Source: Floccularia luteovirens (lineage: Eukaryota; Basidiomycota; Agaricomycetes; Agaricales; Squamanitaceae). Taken from it: 64,000 nucleotides of DNA. The translations under genes were made by a program, and so were the position numbers. The notes below the pieces were generated by a model that was not told the DNA's origin, did not search any database, and worked only from the letters and a program-made list of their open reading frames with translations. Positions 1 to 13,369 of the stretch are shown piece after piece. The stretch covers positions 1,922,001 through 1,986,000 of the forward strand of contig VSJF01000002.1 in assembly GCA_009739215.1 (NCBI GenBank), given 5' to 3'. How positions within the stretch are numbered: position 1 is the first letter of the stretch; every line of letters starts with the position of its first letter.

Positions 1-3000
1 CAGGTTGGTCGCTTGCCTCGCATAGATTGTGTGTCCTGGTCGGGGATTGTTCTTCCCTTTGCCTATCACTTCCCCGGTTTCTCGTCTGTCATCGTTATTG
101 TAGCCATTGTCGTTTCTTGGTTGTTTCTTGTGCAGGATTTGCCATTTTTATTGTTGGAAGGGTGGAGAGGCGGGAGGGTTCTTGGAACCTAGGTTGTAGG
201 AGCTGCAAGCGTGATCTAGGCTGGAAAGTGAAGGCGGACATCATGCACATTACACCCTGAACTGTTTTTCAAGTGGGTTGGTTTGGTGAGTATAACAATC
301 AGGAGGACACGGAGGGAATTTATCGAAGATGGGACCAAAGGAAGCCTCAAATAATGAATCAGTAGTGATGACCCAGCTGGTCAACGAACGTCCATCTACT
401 AGTGCCTCTTCGCTATATCGGAGAACAAAGTCAACTAGCTTCCAAATCCTCTCCGTCTTCATCATCTCCCTTCTTTCCCACCACTGTCGTCACTCACCTC
501 ACTTCCTTCGTCTCACTCTCACCACTCAATATTCTCCCTTCACCGAGTTAATCTACGAAACATACAATAGCAGCAATGATTTACACACACATCACAGCAC
601 AAAACCACCTTTTTGCTTTGCTCATATCAAAAACAAATAATATTGTAATAAAATAACAAAACATTTTCTCAAACCTTCTCTTATTCTCACCCATACTCGG
701 TATCCCGAGGTTCGGGTTTATCGCATCGAGTCGAACCATTTCCATTCATCTTATACATCTGCATCCATCGATACTTATCATCCTTCTTACATACTGCTTT
801 GGGACTAACACTGCATATGTAGAATTCGGTTCTTGAACAGTGGAGAAGGATAGTTGATCTGACCTTGCCTGCCCTTTTCATTCATCCAAATACCTCTCAA
901 ATGTCCTAGCCCTCAGTTTTCCTTCACAACTACACCATTGATTGGTCTGTCCATTGCTATTGGTTATATGAACTTTGCTGTTCCCTATCCGATTACCCAT
1001 TTGTCCTCTTTTTGAACTGTAAATGTCTATCTCCCCCATCTTGTATCTGTATCATATCCCTCTCCTCCATTTAAGATCTTTTGTGTAATCTCGCTTCTCG
1101 GAAGTTTGTGATGATGTTGGAGAAGTATTCGTTGTTCCTTGTCTAATAAGAATTAGTTCATTCGTCAAAAAGACATACATTTGAGATTATGGATCGTTCT
1201 GGCGTTCTGGGTCGTGAATCAGTTCCTCTAACCAGTGTCGTCCCAGAGAGGATAAGTGTGTCTGATACTGCGGTAGGGGAAACAGCTCTAGATTTGAACC
1301 CGTTTATTCGCCTCGAGTTGGCTTCATATAGAAGACTCTAGAGTTTAGAGCAAACAAGCCTCAAGCGACCGGTGTCCTTTATAGTTTCCTAGCGGAATTC
1401 TTTGAAAGAACAAAAAGACAAGAATGTTGACATCCGTCTGGGTCCAGTTTGTTAAAAGAGGTACTCCATGCAGGTTGGGTATATATTCAACAACGGATAC
1501 ACCACTCTTTCGGTGCAATTTATATCTGAAACGAGTATAGTTGGTTTTGTCTTTTTTCCAGAAAGACGGACGGGCGAAAATACGGGGGAGGTTGGATGAA
1601 TTGATCGCGCTTGCAGTGCCTTTCTTGGCCCTCCTAAAAGGGTACTTCCGCATAGTAAACTTTCTCTTTGTTCTCGTTTTTCCTTTAACAGCAGAAGAGA
1701 AAAAGAAAACGAGGGGACACCTTACGAAGGTGTCGGGAGAATGAGTGGGTCGCATAGGGTCTCGTTGCCCATCGGATGATATTTCAACATCTATTCAATA
1801 TATAAATAAGGGTTGTTGTTGCTTTGCTTTTCAACTTGAAAAAATGACACTTACATGGAACCCTTAATTTTTTTTTCTCTTCCCAGAAGTGCAGGAAGGG
1901 TGTGAAGCTATCAACACCCTTGATTCTTTCGTATTTTTGTTTTAGAGAATTTATAACGTTGAGATAAAATTAAAAACAGGTTGCATGGACATCGAAATGC
2001 ATTTTTTGACAGAGGAACAGAAGAAAACATATACAGAACCGAGAAAATCGCAAGCACCACCTGTCGGACGGTCTGTGCGACACCATCATTTCTCAGTAGC
2101 GTACTTTTTCGGCATTAACATTTCATTCATTACAGAAAAGACACATTCTTGAAAAGAAACAATTCGCTCACCGGTCCGACTGCATTATGAGAGGTGTATT
2201 TCGGACCGACCATATCGAAAAGTATGCATTCGATTTAGTATGTATACTGGGTAAATGTGCCTCCGAGATCATCAGCGCATCTGTAAAACACTTTCAATTG
2301 TGTCAATAACATATGCATCAATATGACTGCTCCGCGGGGTATGCAAGAGGATCTGCCTATCTTGGAATTCTCGTCCCTCCATCCCATTCAAGCCGGGCTT
2401 ATACTTAGAGATTGAAGCGCAAGGGGGTGAGGACTTGGAACGGCAACCAGTCGGGTGGTCGGTGACTCTTGAGGCTTGAGAAAAACAGAAACACCAACTT
2501 CGTAAAGGGGAAGGGTCGAGACATGTTTGGCTATCGTGATGCTGCGGGGGCGGTGCATGTCCATAAAGACTATTATCACCGATTCAGTTGTCCAGCCCAC
2601 AATTGTAACACTGAAGATTGGTATAGTTACGGCAATAAATGCTTCAGGGCTACACAAGCGAACCTTCCGGTACTGGTAATAAGAGACACCGTAGAGACTG
2701 ATCTCAAAGTTTATTATCCCAGTAACAATCAGAATATTATCCCTGAGATTTATCTTGAGCGTATGTATATGATATGAATATGTCAAATGCCAAAGCGTCC
2801 AATCCTGTATCGGGGATTTTTATCTTTTTGACACTGCCAAAGCCCTAAAAACAAACTTACGTTCACACTCATTCCTGATCATCTCTAAACCCCCTGGCGT
2901 CATATGTATAAGAGAGGTGTTGCCTGTTGAGATTCTGCTTTGAGAAGGGAAGGCACTCTTCTAATGTTTGGTTCTATGGTCGGAAATTGGCGAAACGATC

Positions 3001-4123
3001 CACAAGGTTGACTATGAAGCTCCGCCGAACATCTAGATGCTAGACGTATACACTAATAGAATGCCCTTTTCTCAACCTGCATCAGATTTGATAAGTTTCT
3101 CCGACCAAAAGGTTTTTGACTGGATAGTTGCTTCTGTAAATACATTACTCATCTGATTTTATGACAGGTCTGACACCTACATACCTCCCCAGATAGATTG
3201 ATGTGTTTCAAGTAGGCATTAGGCATTTATTGGTAATGGGGTACAGAGATTATCGGTTTCCTGCTCCCAAACTAAATACTCCCGGTCCTAAGTTTGGAAA
3301 TCGGGAAGGAAGGTTGCTTCGGGGAATCGCCGAATATAGGAAGGTCTAACGTTTCTGTTCGAATGAAAAATATAGGACATGTCGACCGCGGACGTCTCCA
3401 CAATGAGCCATAAGGACCTGTCATCATGATTTGGTAGGTTGCAAGGGTCAAAGGTTTTATCGGTTTATAAACTTCTGATATGTGGAGAAAATGTAAATGA
3501 CAGAAACTGCTGGCAGGTTGCATTCTCTGCGTAAAGATATATGCGAACTTCACCTTCGCAAAAGATAATCAAGAAGATGAGTTTAAGAACTTCTACTGAT
3601 ACAGCATATCGGGCGTGGCCATCGTAAATCGCTAAGAAGTTTCTAGACATCCGAGACTTCTTGAAGCTTGACATCCACCTTGTGAAAGCGACCTTTCCAC
3701 AGCATGATGTCCCCTCGATTTGTCAAGGGTAATATTTCGTACGGGATGCAGTTCGGATTGTATCATGGTAAGGTTGTCCCCATTAGGGGAAAGTTTGATC
3801 CGTGTATGAATAGCAGCGCCCAGTTAACTCTTAACATTTTGTAAAAATCAGCGAACGTACTTAATCACTGTGCTGTCAACCTCGTACTACGGCTAACCTG
3901 AACAAGCCTTAGCAGCTAATAATATGAGGTCACGAGATTGCCAAATCTTATCAAGAATCTTATCTTATCTCCATCATTTAGAGATAGAGATGGTAAATTG
4001 ATCAGAGTAAACTCTGACTCGATTACAACCACCATTTTTTTGGTTCAGCAGGAGTCAACCTGACTCGAAGCTTGAATATTAACCTTCTGCAGTACTTCCT
4101 AGTCCACTTTCACGTTATTGAAA
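1..4123. other. No supported gene; intergenic or uncalled sequence
   Basis: This 4.1 kb stretch has only short open frames with no recognisable domain and no convincing chain of exons. Positions about 420-700 are pyrimidine-rich, as is common near fungal transcription starts. The longest frame, 1345-1755 on the minus strand, is basic and low in complexity and is probably chance. Around 3600-3674 on the minus strand there is a short stretch reading FLAIYDGHARYAVS, which recalls the DGH motif of PP2C phosphatases, but I found no other part of that fold. The 5' leader of the isoleucyl-tRNA synthetase gene probably occupies the last 100-200 bases. Confidence 0.5.
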
Positions 4124-7100
4124 ATGCCTTTCGCTCCGCACGATAGTACGTTCTAATCAGCCTTTTTTTCTTCCTTAGAATTTTGTAGCTGATCGGATAT
4201 GTTGAGTTTCTGCACAGTTTGATTTTGCAAAGGAAGAAGAAAAAGTTATCGAGTTCTGGAGAGAAATAGACGCGTTCCAGACAAGCTTAAAATTATCTGA
4301 AGGTCGACCTGAGTACTCGTTTTATGATGGGCCTCCTTTTGCGACTGGTCTCCCACATTATGGGCATCTTCTTGCAGGTACTATCAAGGTAAGATACAAT
4401 CTCTACACATCCGATCAGAGATGCTTCCATCTTACCTACAGGATATCGTTACTCGACATGCTCATGTCAGTGGATACCATGTCACGCGACGATTTGGATG
4501 GGATACACATGGACTTCCAGTTGAACACGAAATCGATAAACGATTAGGAATTACTGGGAAGGAAGATGTCATGGCTATGGGCATTGACAATTACAATGCC
4601 GAATGTCGCAAGATCGTCATGAGATACTCTTCGGAATGGCGACAAACGGTCGAACGGATGGGACGCTGGATCGACTTTGATAATGACTACAAGACATTAA
4701 ATATCTCGTTCATGGAATCTGTTTGGTGGGCCTTTAGCGAGCTGTTCAAGAAAGGGATGGTATATCGTGGCTTGAGAGTGATGCCGTATTCGACCGGTTG
4801 CACGACACCTTTGTCGAATTTTGAGGCTGGTCAAGCTTACAAGGATGTCAATGACCCTGCTGGTATGCAGTTTCATCACGATGTCTGAGTAACAACTAAC
4901 CCCACTTATCAAGTTACCAGTCTCCTTTCCTCTTGTCGATGATCCCAGCACGTCTTTATTGGCGTGGACAACGACACCTTGGACCCTTCCCTCCAATCTA
5001 GCACTCTGTGTTCACCCAGATTATACATATATCAAAATACACGATCAAGAGCGCGACCACAACTTCATCTTACATGAGAATCTACTTCGCACACTTTACA
5101 AGGACCCAAAAAAAGCTAAATTCAGAAAAATTACCCAATTCCAAGGCTCTGACATGAAAGGATGGCGATATGTTCCATTGTTCGAATACTTTACTGATCA
5201 GGTGAGAAGAAATCAGCAGCTCAGTTTGTAACGTAACTAATCTGTTATTCTAGTTTGAAGATAAAGCTTTTAGAGTAGTCGTGGACACATATGTGACAGA
5301 TGCAGATGGTACTGGTATTGTTCACCAAGCCCCTGCTTTTGGTGAAGACGATCACCGTATAGCCATTGAAAATGGTGTTCTCCGGCCAGATGAAATGCCG
5401 CCTTGTCCAATCGACGACAAAGGTCATTTCACTCGTGAAGTTTCAGATTTCGCGGGATTACATGTCAAGGTATAATTTCGTCCTCTTGTATAATAGATAA
5501 GCCTTACTTACTATTGTTTCAGGCAGCCGATAGCCCCATCCAGAAAGTTCTCAAAACAAAAGGCAGGCTCAGTTGTGCAAACTACATTGAACCATAGTTA
5601 CCCATTTTGTTGGAGGTGAGTATTATTCCATGGAAAAGAATACAAATATATATCGAACACATGATTAGATCTGGGACGCCCTTAATTTATCGAGCAATCC
5701 CTGTCTGGTTCATCAGAGTAACCCCGATCATTGATGAGCTGGTGGCAAACAATGAAGAGACGCGTTGGTCCGTTTTGTTTCTTATTTGTTCTCAAATGGA
5801 GTCTAATCATATATTCCAGGGTTCCACAGAATGTAGGAGACAACCGCTTCGGTAATTGGTTGGCCAATGCCCGGGATTGGAACGTTTCAAGGAACAGGTA
5901 TTGGGGTACACCCATCCCACTTTGGGTTAGCGATGACATGCAAGAGGTACAGTTCAACCTCTTGCCTGAACCGCTCTATGCTAATCGTCTAGTAGGTTGT
6001 GTGTGTAGGTTCAGTGGAAGAACTAGAGAAATTATCAGGAGTGACGGGAATCAACGACATTCATCGAGAAAAAATAGATCACATTACGATCCCATCTAAG
6101 CAAGGGAAAGGTGTTTTAAAGCGGGTGGAAGAAGTATTTGATTGCTGGTTTGAGTCTGGGAGGTGGGGTATCTTTTGATTTACTATTAAGTGTTATTAAA
6201 CGAAACTTATAGTATGCCCTATGCGCAATTACACTACCCGTTCGAAAATAAGGAACTCTTCGAAAGCACGCACCCAGCTGACTTTGTCTCCGAAGGAATT
6301 GATCAGACTCGCGGCTGGTTCTACACGCTCCTTGTGCTCTCCACTCATCTATTCGGCCGAGCGCCTTGGAAGAATCTCATTGTGACAGGTTTGGTGCTCG
6401 CTGCGTCAGTAATACTTCCATTGCATTACCTACTTTATCGCTGATATAAATCACCAGGGATGGCAAGAAGATGAGTAAAAGCCTCCGCAACTACCCAGAC
6501 CCTTCCATTATCATCAATAAGTATGGAGCCGATGCTACGAGGTGAATAATATACCTAATAGTCAACATTCTCAACGGCTCATGATAACTGAATTAGGATG
6601 TTCCTCGTGAATTCTCCCATTGTGCGAGGCGATAACTTGCGATTCCGCGAAGAAGGAGTCCGCGAAGTCATTTCACGCGTGCTGTTACCTTGGCTCAATT
6701 CTTTCCGATTCTTCTTAGGCCACGCAGCGTTGTTAAAGAAGACGACCGGCGTAGACTTTAAATACAATGCACACGCACCATTACCAGTAAATGTCATGGA
6801 TCGCTGGATCCTTGCAAGATGTCAGTCGCTCATCAAGTTGGTGCAAGAGGAGATGTCTGCCTATAGACTTTACACTGTCATCCCACGTCTATTAGATCTT
6901 GTTGACGAACTCACCAATTGGTATATCCGATTCAATCGAAAACGATTAAAGGGAGAAGATGGACAGGAAGACACTGTTTCTGCTCTCAATACCCTTTTTG
7001 AAGCGCTATTCACTCTTTGCCGGACAATGGTATGTTCGTGAATCCTTGTACGAGATTACATCCTCATTTCTCCCCTCCTAGTCATCATACACTCCTTTTA

Positions 7101-8052
7101 TGACAGAGAATTTGTATCAAACATTGCGCACCTTCATTCCTGAAGATCCTTCTGCTGGAGATACACGATCTGTACATTTCCTAAGCTTCCCCACAGCCAA
7201 AGAAGAGTACTTCGATGCAGACATTGAGCGACAAGTCAAACGTATGCAGACTGTCATTGAACTTGGCCGCAATATCCGTGACAAGCACACACTTTCTTTG
7301 AAGGCATGGTCTTTTCTTTTGGTAGTATTCATAACCAGACTAACCGTCTCTGCTCCAAAAGGTGCCTCTGAAAGAGTTGTTGGTGTTCCATCCGGATGAA
7401 CAATATCTCGCTGACATCAAGCCATTATTGCGATATGTTGAATCAGAACTCAACGTTCGTGACGTTGTCCTCAGCTCTAATGAAGCACTTTCTGGCATCA
7501 GATACAAGGCCGTTGCAGACTGGCCTGTGCTAGGAAGAAAATTGCGCAAAGATATGGCTCGGGTGAAGAATGCATTGCCAGATGTTTCTAGCGATGCCGT
7601 CCGAGAATACATGACGACAGGCGTCCTGGTAGTCGATGGCATTGAACTGGCCACTGGTGATCTTGCGGTACAACGCTATCTCGAGCTACCACTAAACGCT
7701 GAAGGCCAGTTTGCAACACACTCCGACAACGATGTCGTGTTGAGACTCGACATACAAGTTCATCCGGATCTACAAGGCGAGTGGTTAGCTAGGGAACTCA
7801 CAAATCGTGTACAAAAACTACGTAAGAAAGCTGGTCTTCAAGCAACTGATGATGTCGAGGTTCTCTACCGGTTTGAAGAAGGTTCAGGGAGCGGACTTAC
7901 TCGCTGCCATCCAACAACATAGCGCCGTTATCAAGAAAACGGTTGGCAGCCTCCCAGTAGATGTAAAAGAAAAGAGGGACCAGGCTGTGGTTATAATCGA
8001 AGAGGAACAGGAAGTTGCTGATGTTAAGTTTTTATTATACCTAGTCAGATAG
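4124..8052 (+). CDS. ILS1: Cytoplasmic isoleucyl-tRNA synthetase
   Basis: It charges tRNA-Ile with isoleucine in the cytosol. The class I signatures are clear: the HIGH-type motif [12 protein letters not shown] near 4354-4390, split by an intron, and KMSKS in [15 protein letters not shown] near 6460-6510. The editing (CP1) domain between them carries [10 protein letters not shown] and the [15 protein letters not shown] stretch. The [16 protein letters not shown] block and the C-terminal [15 protein letters not shown] region also match the eukaryotic family. The expected length is about 1070 residues in roughly 13 exons. The start MPFAPHD is split by the first intron, whose best acceptor is near 4206 and leads into [14 protein letters not shown]. 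Two points need one extra base skipped to stay in frame: 5571 (KGRL to [14 protein letters not shown]) and 7887-7889 (EEGSG to ADLLAAIQQ). One intron, 7304-7361, fits best as GC-AG. The 3' end is 90 bases from the convergent SNU23 gene. Confidence 0.96.
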
Positions 8053-8141
8053 TGGACCATTACGTTGATTCGAGGAAAAAATAACAAAGCTGTAGTATTA
8101 CTTGTAATGTGAGCGCATATAAATACAATTTTGTTGTTTAG

Positions 8142-8917
8142 TTATTTTTTAGTTGACCCGAAACCTCCAAAGCCCATCATGCTAGCCATTTCATCGTCTG
8201 GGTTAACAGTTTCTTTGATTAGCTCAATACGAGCTTTTTCTTTTTCGGCCTTCTTCTCGGCCTTTTTCTGGTCTCGCAAAGCCAGCTCTTTCTCTTTCAC
8301 TTCGGCTAGTCTTCGATCGAAATCGTAAGCTTTGGTAGATGAAGCCTCCTTTGTTTTTTCGCGCAACAAAGCTATACGTGCTTGTACTTGGGCTAGTGTA
8401 GACCTTTCGAGTTTCGTAGTTTGCCCTAACGCACGTAGATCTGTTTACAATTCAGTCAGAATTGTTTGAAGTAATATCAGAGGAGATAGCTTACGTGCTC
8501 GACTGTTAATATGGTCGAGGTAGCCAACACTGTCCTTGTATGTACGATTACAAGTTTCGCAGAAAAACCCTGGCTGACCAGGGCCTTTCCCTCCTGGGTT
8601 CTGAACTACCATGGTCTTATTAAGGTTCTTGTCAAGTTCGAGTGGCCCTTCTCGTTGTTTCATCAGTTCTGTAGGCTTAGGCAAATCATCCTTTTTGCCC
8701 TTTCTAGGTCTCTTTCCTGCAGTGTCAGTTAGAGGTCAAAGTAAATGAGATATCATGAAAAAATACCTTGTTTCAAACGTTCCTCATTTTCCTGCATTCT
8801 TTCTCGCTCCTCAAGATCTTTCCTCTTTGCTCGTTCTGCATATTCTTCTTTGTCCCATTTTTTTCTGAAGTCGGTATCTGCTGCTTTAGTCCCGTAAGTG
8901 CCAGTTTTATCTGCCAT
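8142..8917 (-). CDS. SNU23: U1-type zinc-finger splicing factor, SNU23/ZMAT2 family
   Basis: It is a predicted component of the U4/U6.U5 tri-snRNP and acts in pre-mRNA splicing in the nucleus. There are three exons: 8917-8767, 8716-8495 and 8440-8142. The N-terminus has the family signature DFRKKWDKEEYAERAK. A matrin/U1-type C2H2 finger follows, FCETCNRTYKDSVGYLDHINSRAH, whose last histidine codon is split by the second intron. The end, DDEMASMMGFGGFGSTKK, is nearly identical to the ZMAT2 C-terminus. I chose the ATG at 8917 (MADKTGTYG) because homologues begin close to the DFRRKWD block; an in-frame start at 8965 would add 16 residues. It is convergent with ILS1 and divergent from ERD1. Confidence 0.94.
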
Positions 8918-9082
8918 GGGTGGGTGCAAGCTAGATGTCATCACGCTATTGTCCGTTTTAGGCAAGTAGCGTCAGCCACGTGAAGGAAAAAAAGGTCTTT
9001 GAAAACGACGACGTGTTGGATGCTTCCGAATAGTTAAATCCCCTCCTCGACATTGTTCGCTCATGTCTATACTCCCAGCATA
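8918..9082. promoter_or_regulatory. Shared intergenic region between divergent SNU23 and ERD1 genes
   Basis: Only about 165 bases separate the two start codons, so both promoters must lie here or overlap the 5' leaders. I see no clear TATA box. Inference from gene arrangement only. Confidence 0.5.
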
Positions 9083-10655
9083 ATGAACCCTTTAGAATTG
9101 GGCGAAGACACCTTCAAAGATGCCATTTTCCCTTTACCTTACCGCTGTCCTTACCCTGGCTGGACTTGGAATCCTAGGATGGGCAACAAATATGCATGGC
9201 CTTGACTTTCTTGGTGTGGACGTCGCTTCTGCCATGGATCTTTGGGTTGAAGAATTCCCTCAGAGAACGCCTACACCTAATCGTTCCTCAGGCTTTAGAC
9301 ATACGATTGTTAGCTTGTATGGCCCCGTTTATCGCATATTCGCTGCCTTTTCCCTATGGTGCTTCGTGTCCTGGTCGATCTTTCGCATTGCCACACAGGG
9401 CGACGTTTTGCGGATTGATATGTTTGGTTTCATTCCTGCCCTTACCATTGTCTCCTTGCTTTTTGCTCTGGCATTTCCTTTAAATATTACTTTTAAAATC
9501 GAACGCAACAAATTTCTACGGTATGTATCCCAATCGTATATATACCACATTGTTATTTAATCAATTCCAATAGTGCTATACATCGCTGCCTAACTCCTCA
9601 TCCAGAAACTTCAATATTTTTTTCAGACGTTGTATTCGCGGACATTGGTACTTCGTTTGCGAAAGTCATAGCAGATATGTGGCTTTGCATCTGGATGTTC
9701 GTACCAGGAAATAGTATTCTGGCACCTCCAATATTTGATGGGTGGCAGCGTTGGGCAACGCCATTCATAATGAGGTAGAATTACCATATAGCCTGGATCA
9801 ATGCCATGCTAATGATGGGTAGTTTCCCCTTCCTAGTCCGTTTACGTCAGTGTGTAGCGGAATATAGGCATCCTTCTAATACAAGCACACGGCCGCTTTT
9901 CAACGCTCTAAAATATGCAACTTCTTTTCCTGTTATATTCTTGTCTGCAGCACAACGTTATACTGCAGCCGACCTTGTAGGAAATAAAGATGAAGTCACT
10001 AGTTTCCAGACGATGGGTGGAGAGTGGTACATCTACCGACTATGGCAAGTAATACGTTGTGTATTTCATCTCTATCATTTAAAAAGACCTCAGGCTATTC
10101 GCTGCTGTCGTGAATTCTATCTACTCTTTTTGGTGGGACGTCACAAATGATTGGGGTTTGAATGCGCTCAAGTTTGATGCTCCGAGAAATCCAGAATGGT
10201 CTCCAACACCTCAACGCCTCCATCGTTTACATTCTACGACTCTTATAGAAAGAGAGTCCATGGAATCTATATCTTCTGGGGAACTCAACCAATCCACGAA
10301 TCCAGGCACTTCATATACCCCTCAGCTGAGGACGTATCCTCTTGGTCTACGCCCCACACTACTCTATCCTATACCCGTGTATCCCCTTCTGGTATTTTTT
10401 AACCTTATCCTACGGATGACCTGGTCAGCGAAGTTGTCTAGCCATCTACAAACCACGCGTGATGGCAGCTTTTCATTCTTCTGGCTTGAGGTTGCAGAAC
10501 TTGTTCGGAGATGGCTATGGGTCTTCCTGCGCGTCGAATGGGAAGTAATAAAAAAGACAGAAGGTTTCAAACTACGATCTGATGGGGTCAGTAGTTCACA
10601 AGGAAATTATGAATTGATTAATGCGACTACAGAAAATGTACTCGTGTTTCCTTAA
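9083..10655 (+). CDS. ERD1: EXS-domain multi-pass membrane protein, ERD1-like
   Basis: It is predicted to be a Golgi membrane protein of the EXS family (ERD1, SYG1/XPR1); yeast Erd1 is needed for retention of luminal ER proteins and for Golgi phosphate recycling. Several hydrophobic helices are visible in the first exon (LTLAGLGILGWATNMHGL, then SLWCFVSWSIF and ALTIVSLLFALAFPL). EXS signatures follow: VFADIGTSFAKVIADMWLC, the YRLW junction, and AAVVNSIYSFWWDVTNDWG. The C-terminal part has VAELVRRWLWVFLRVEWEVI. There are four introns. The start at 9083 gives MNPLELGEDTF...FPLPYR, which runs out of frame with the first helix by one extra base near 9146. The in-frame ATG at 9120 is the alternative start but would lose this acidic leader. 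Confidence 0.86.
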
Positions 10656-11439
10656 CGTGTGATGAAAGCTGTAGATAGTAAGTCGTTAAGACTTACTTTG
10701 GTCTGCTGATACGGACTGATTCATAATCTTAGAGGATAGTCTAATAATGTTCATAGAGCGCAATTTAAATTAATCTTGATTACCACGCTTCCGCAGTTTA
10801 CAAGGAAGTGGAGCAATATGCAGTGACCTGGAACACGTATGAAATCTTGGATCGAACTGGGATGCCACTCGTAAGAAGATGGATACCGATCGCACCCAAT
10901 GCTTTCCCATTTATTGGAAATGAATGTCAGCAAATATCGGGGCAGTGGGGAAGGTAGTTGGCCGAACGTTTCGTGAGAGAGAATCGGAACATAGGATGAT
11001 GTGGTGTATGTCGGGAAGAGTAGGACTGACAAGAGACGGCGATAAAGATAGGATTGAAGACTACCTGCCTTCCCCATCTTGCCCATATACGGAACAACAC
11101 GGCTGATTGTATTGTTTTACGGAGATTCCTGTGACAAGGTGGGAATCGGAGATCACATGACATATGATCTCACTGTAGTCGCGGTATAGTTGGACCAACT
11201 ATAGTCTGCTGTTCTCCAGCTGACCTTCTCTCTCCCCCTTCCGTGAGCTTCATTATGAATCTTTCCACTTGTATTCCATCAGCTGACAGCTTCTTGCTTT
11301 ATTGGTTTATTCGCTCTTTTCCTGTTCCCACTCTCTTTCACTAGAACACATAAAAGCTGCCTACTTATTCTCATCCAATTATCATCTCTCTCAACCCCAG
11401 TTTTAACTCACACTTTTCCTCTCACATATCTCAACAATC
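10656..11439 (+). promoter_or_regulatory. Intergenic region holding the formate dehydrogenase promoter
   Basis: No gene is visible in these 784 bases. The last 200 bases before the FDH start are strongly pyrimidine-rich (runs of ctctctc, ttttcct) and end in a CACATATCTCAACAATC leader, a usual look for a highly expressed fungal gene. The role is inferred from position. Confidence 0.45.
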
Positions 11440-13160
11440 ATGAAGGTACCTTTTCTCGATTTCCACCCGTGGATCTCGCTTTAATTTCTTCCAACCATCC
11501 AGGTCTTAATGATCCTTTACGAAGGTGGCAAGGCAGCCGTTGAGGAGCCCCGTCTACTTGGAACTGTTGAGAACAAGGTCGGTGTTTACAGCAATCATGC
11601 ACACTCCATATCTCATGTTTTGTTGCAGTTGGGCATCAAAGAATGGCTAGAATCCCAAGGCCATGAAGTTATTGGTGAGTATATATCTTTCCGCGGTACT
11701 TCCAATATCCTGACGTTCTCGGGTAGTATGCATCGTTTCATTAATGCAAACTTTAGAGAATTAAAGTATTGTTAGGTTTCCGCCGACAAAGAAGGTCAAA
11801 ACAGTGTCTTCCAAAAAAACCTTGTTGATGTATGTCTAAGCGTTATATTATTATGTCTAATTAATGGTTAATCACTTTCCAAAGGCCGAAGTTCTTATTA
11901 CAACCCCATTCCACCCCGGGTACGCTTTTGATGCCCGAACTTATAAAGTGCTTATAACTGACTTATCTCAAGTTACCTCACACGAGACCTCTTTGAGAAG
12001 GTATATTGTTCATTCATTCATTCCCCACTACTTACTAACTATCACCGTTCAGGCTAAGAACCTAAAACTTTGCGTCACTGCTGGAGTCGGATCTGACCAC
12101 ATTGACCTCAATGCTGCCGTCGAACACCGTGTCCAAGTTCTCGAGGTATCTGGCTCTAACGTTGTGTCAGTGGCTGAGCACGTCATTATGAGCATCCTGT
12201 TGCTCGTCCGCAACTTCGTTCCTGCTCACGAGGTACCGAACTACATCTTCTACATATGCCGTATTACCTAACCCGACTTTTAGATGATCGAAAGGGGAGA
12301 CTGGCAAGTATCTGACATTGCCAGAAATGCCTTCGATTTGGAAGGCAAGGTGGTCGGAACTATCGGTGCTGGAAGAATCGGTTACCGTGTACTACAGCGC
12401 TTAGTACCCTTTAACTGCAAAGAACTCATCTACTACGACTATGCAGCCCTCCCAGCAGGTTAGTAATTAATTTTTAGTCAGCAACACATTAATGATACAC
12501 TCCTGTTGTTTAGCCGCTGCACAAGCAATTAATGCGCGCAGGGTTGAGGATTTGAAAGAATTTGTTTCTCAGGTGTGTAATATATTAACAGGAATTCTCC
12601 AAGTGTATTCACATGCTTCGTATCCTCAAAGTGCGACGTTGTCACCGTCAACTGCCCTCTGCACGAAGGTACTCGTGGATTGGTAAACAAAGAGCTCTTG
12701 AAACATTTCAAGAAAGGCGCATGGCTTGTGAACACCGCTCGTGGTGCTATCTGTGTCAAGGAAGATGTTGCTGAGGCTTTGAGGACTGGCCAACTTGCCG
12801 GATACTCCGGTGATGTCTGGGATGTTCAACCCGCACCAAAAGACCACGTATGGCGCACAGCCAAGAACCCACTCGGAGGTGGTAATGGAATGGTACCTCA
12901 CTACTCCGGAACTACTCTCGATGCACAGGCACGTTATGCTAATGGTGTGAAATCTATCCTCGACAACTACCTGAACGGAAAGAACCAAGACCCCGCCAAT
13001 ATTATCATTGGACTCGGTTCGTAACTATAACTTAACTGCAGATCAATTTGATACTGACAATAGAATATACAGGCAAGTACGAGACAAAGGCTTGTAAGTA
13101 CAGAGTAAAGTTTACTTTCAAGGTTATACTGAATCAATATCTACAGACGGACAACGCTGA
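11440..13160 (+). CDS. FDH1: NAD-dependent formate dehydrogenase
   Basis: It oxidises formate to CO2 with NAD+ and belongs to the D-2-hydroxyacid dehydrogenase superfamily. The start [14 protein letters not shown] matches cytosolic-type fungal enzymes, with no mitochondrial presequence. The substrate-side motif PFHPGYL is split over an intron. The NAD site is [16 protein letters not shown]; the catalytic region has NTARGAI, the QPAPKDH block and the histidine in [15 protein letters not shown]. Length is close to the usual 360 or so residues. The C-terminus is recovered only with two small final introns, giving KYETKAYGQR and a stop at 13158-13160. The second intron begins at 11674-11675 with one surplus G: the family spacing (HEVI to VSADKEG) needs a splice directly after ATT, but the donor GTGAGT lies one base further on. 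It is convergent with GCN5. Confidence 0.96.
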
Positions 13161-13369
13161 GCGTTGCATCTTTAGCGAATTATACAAGAAAACTTGTTTA
13201 TTATGTTGTACATTTGTATTATCTGGAGTAAATATGAATTTTGAGTCGAAACAATGGCATCTATTTTCTTCTTGGCAACTGACTTTGGGATGTAAACTAA
13301 ATTGAAATGAGCTGCGACATTTATTATACATGGTAACTTAACACTAATAAAAAATTACATGGATCAGGA

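Noticed and set aside
1345..1755. 136-residue open frame on the minus strand
   Set aside because: Composition is basic and biased, no motif is recognised, and the surrounding sequence shows no further exons.
4909..4921. A possible extra A in ILS1 between DPAVT and VSFPL
   Set aside because: An alternative acceptor CCAG a few bases downstream gives DPAVSFPL in frame, so it cannot be counted with the firm cases.
6440..6465. A further extra base in ILS1 at the exon ending LVLAAS before DGKKMSKS
   Set aside because: A donor GTCAGT two bases into the codon gives [13 protein letters not shown] in frame, matching the yeast enzyme, so no extra base is needed.
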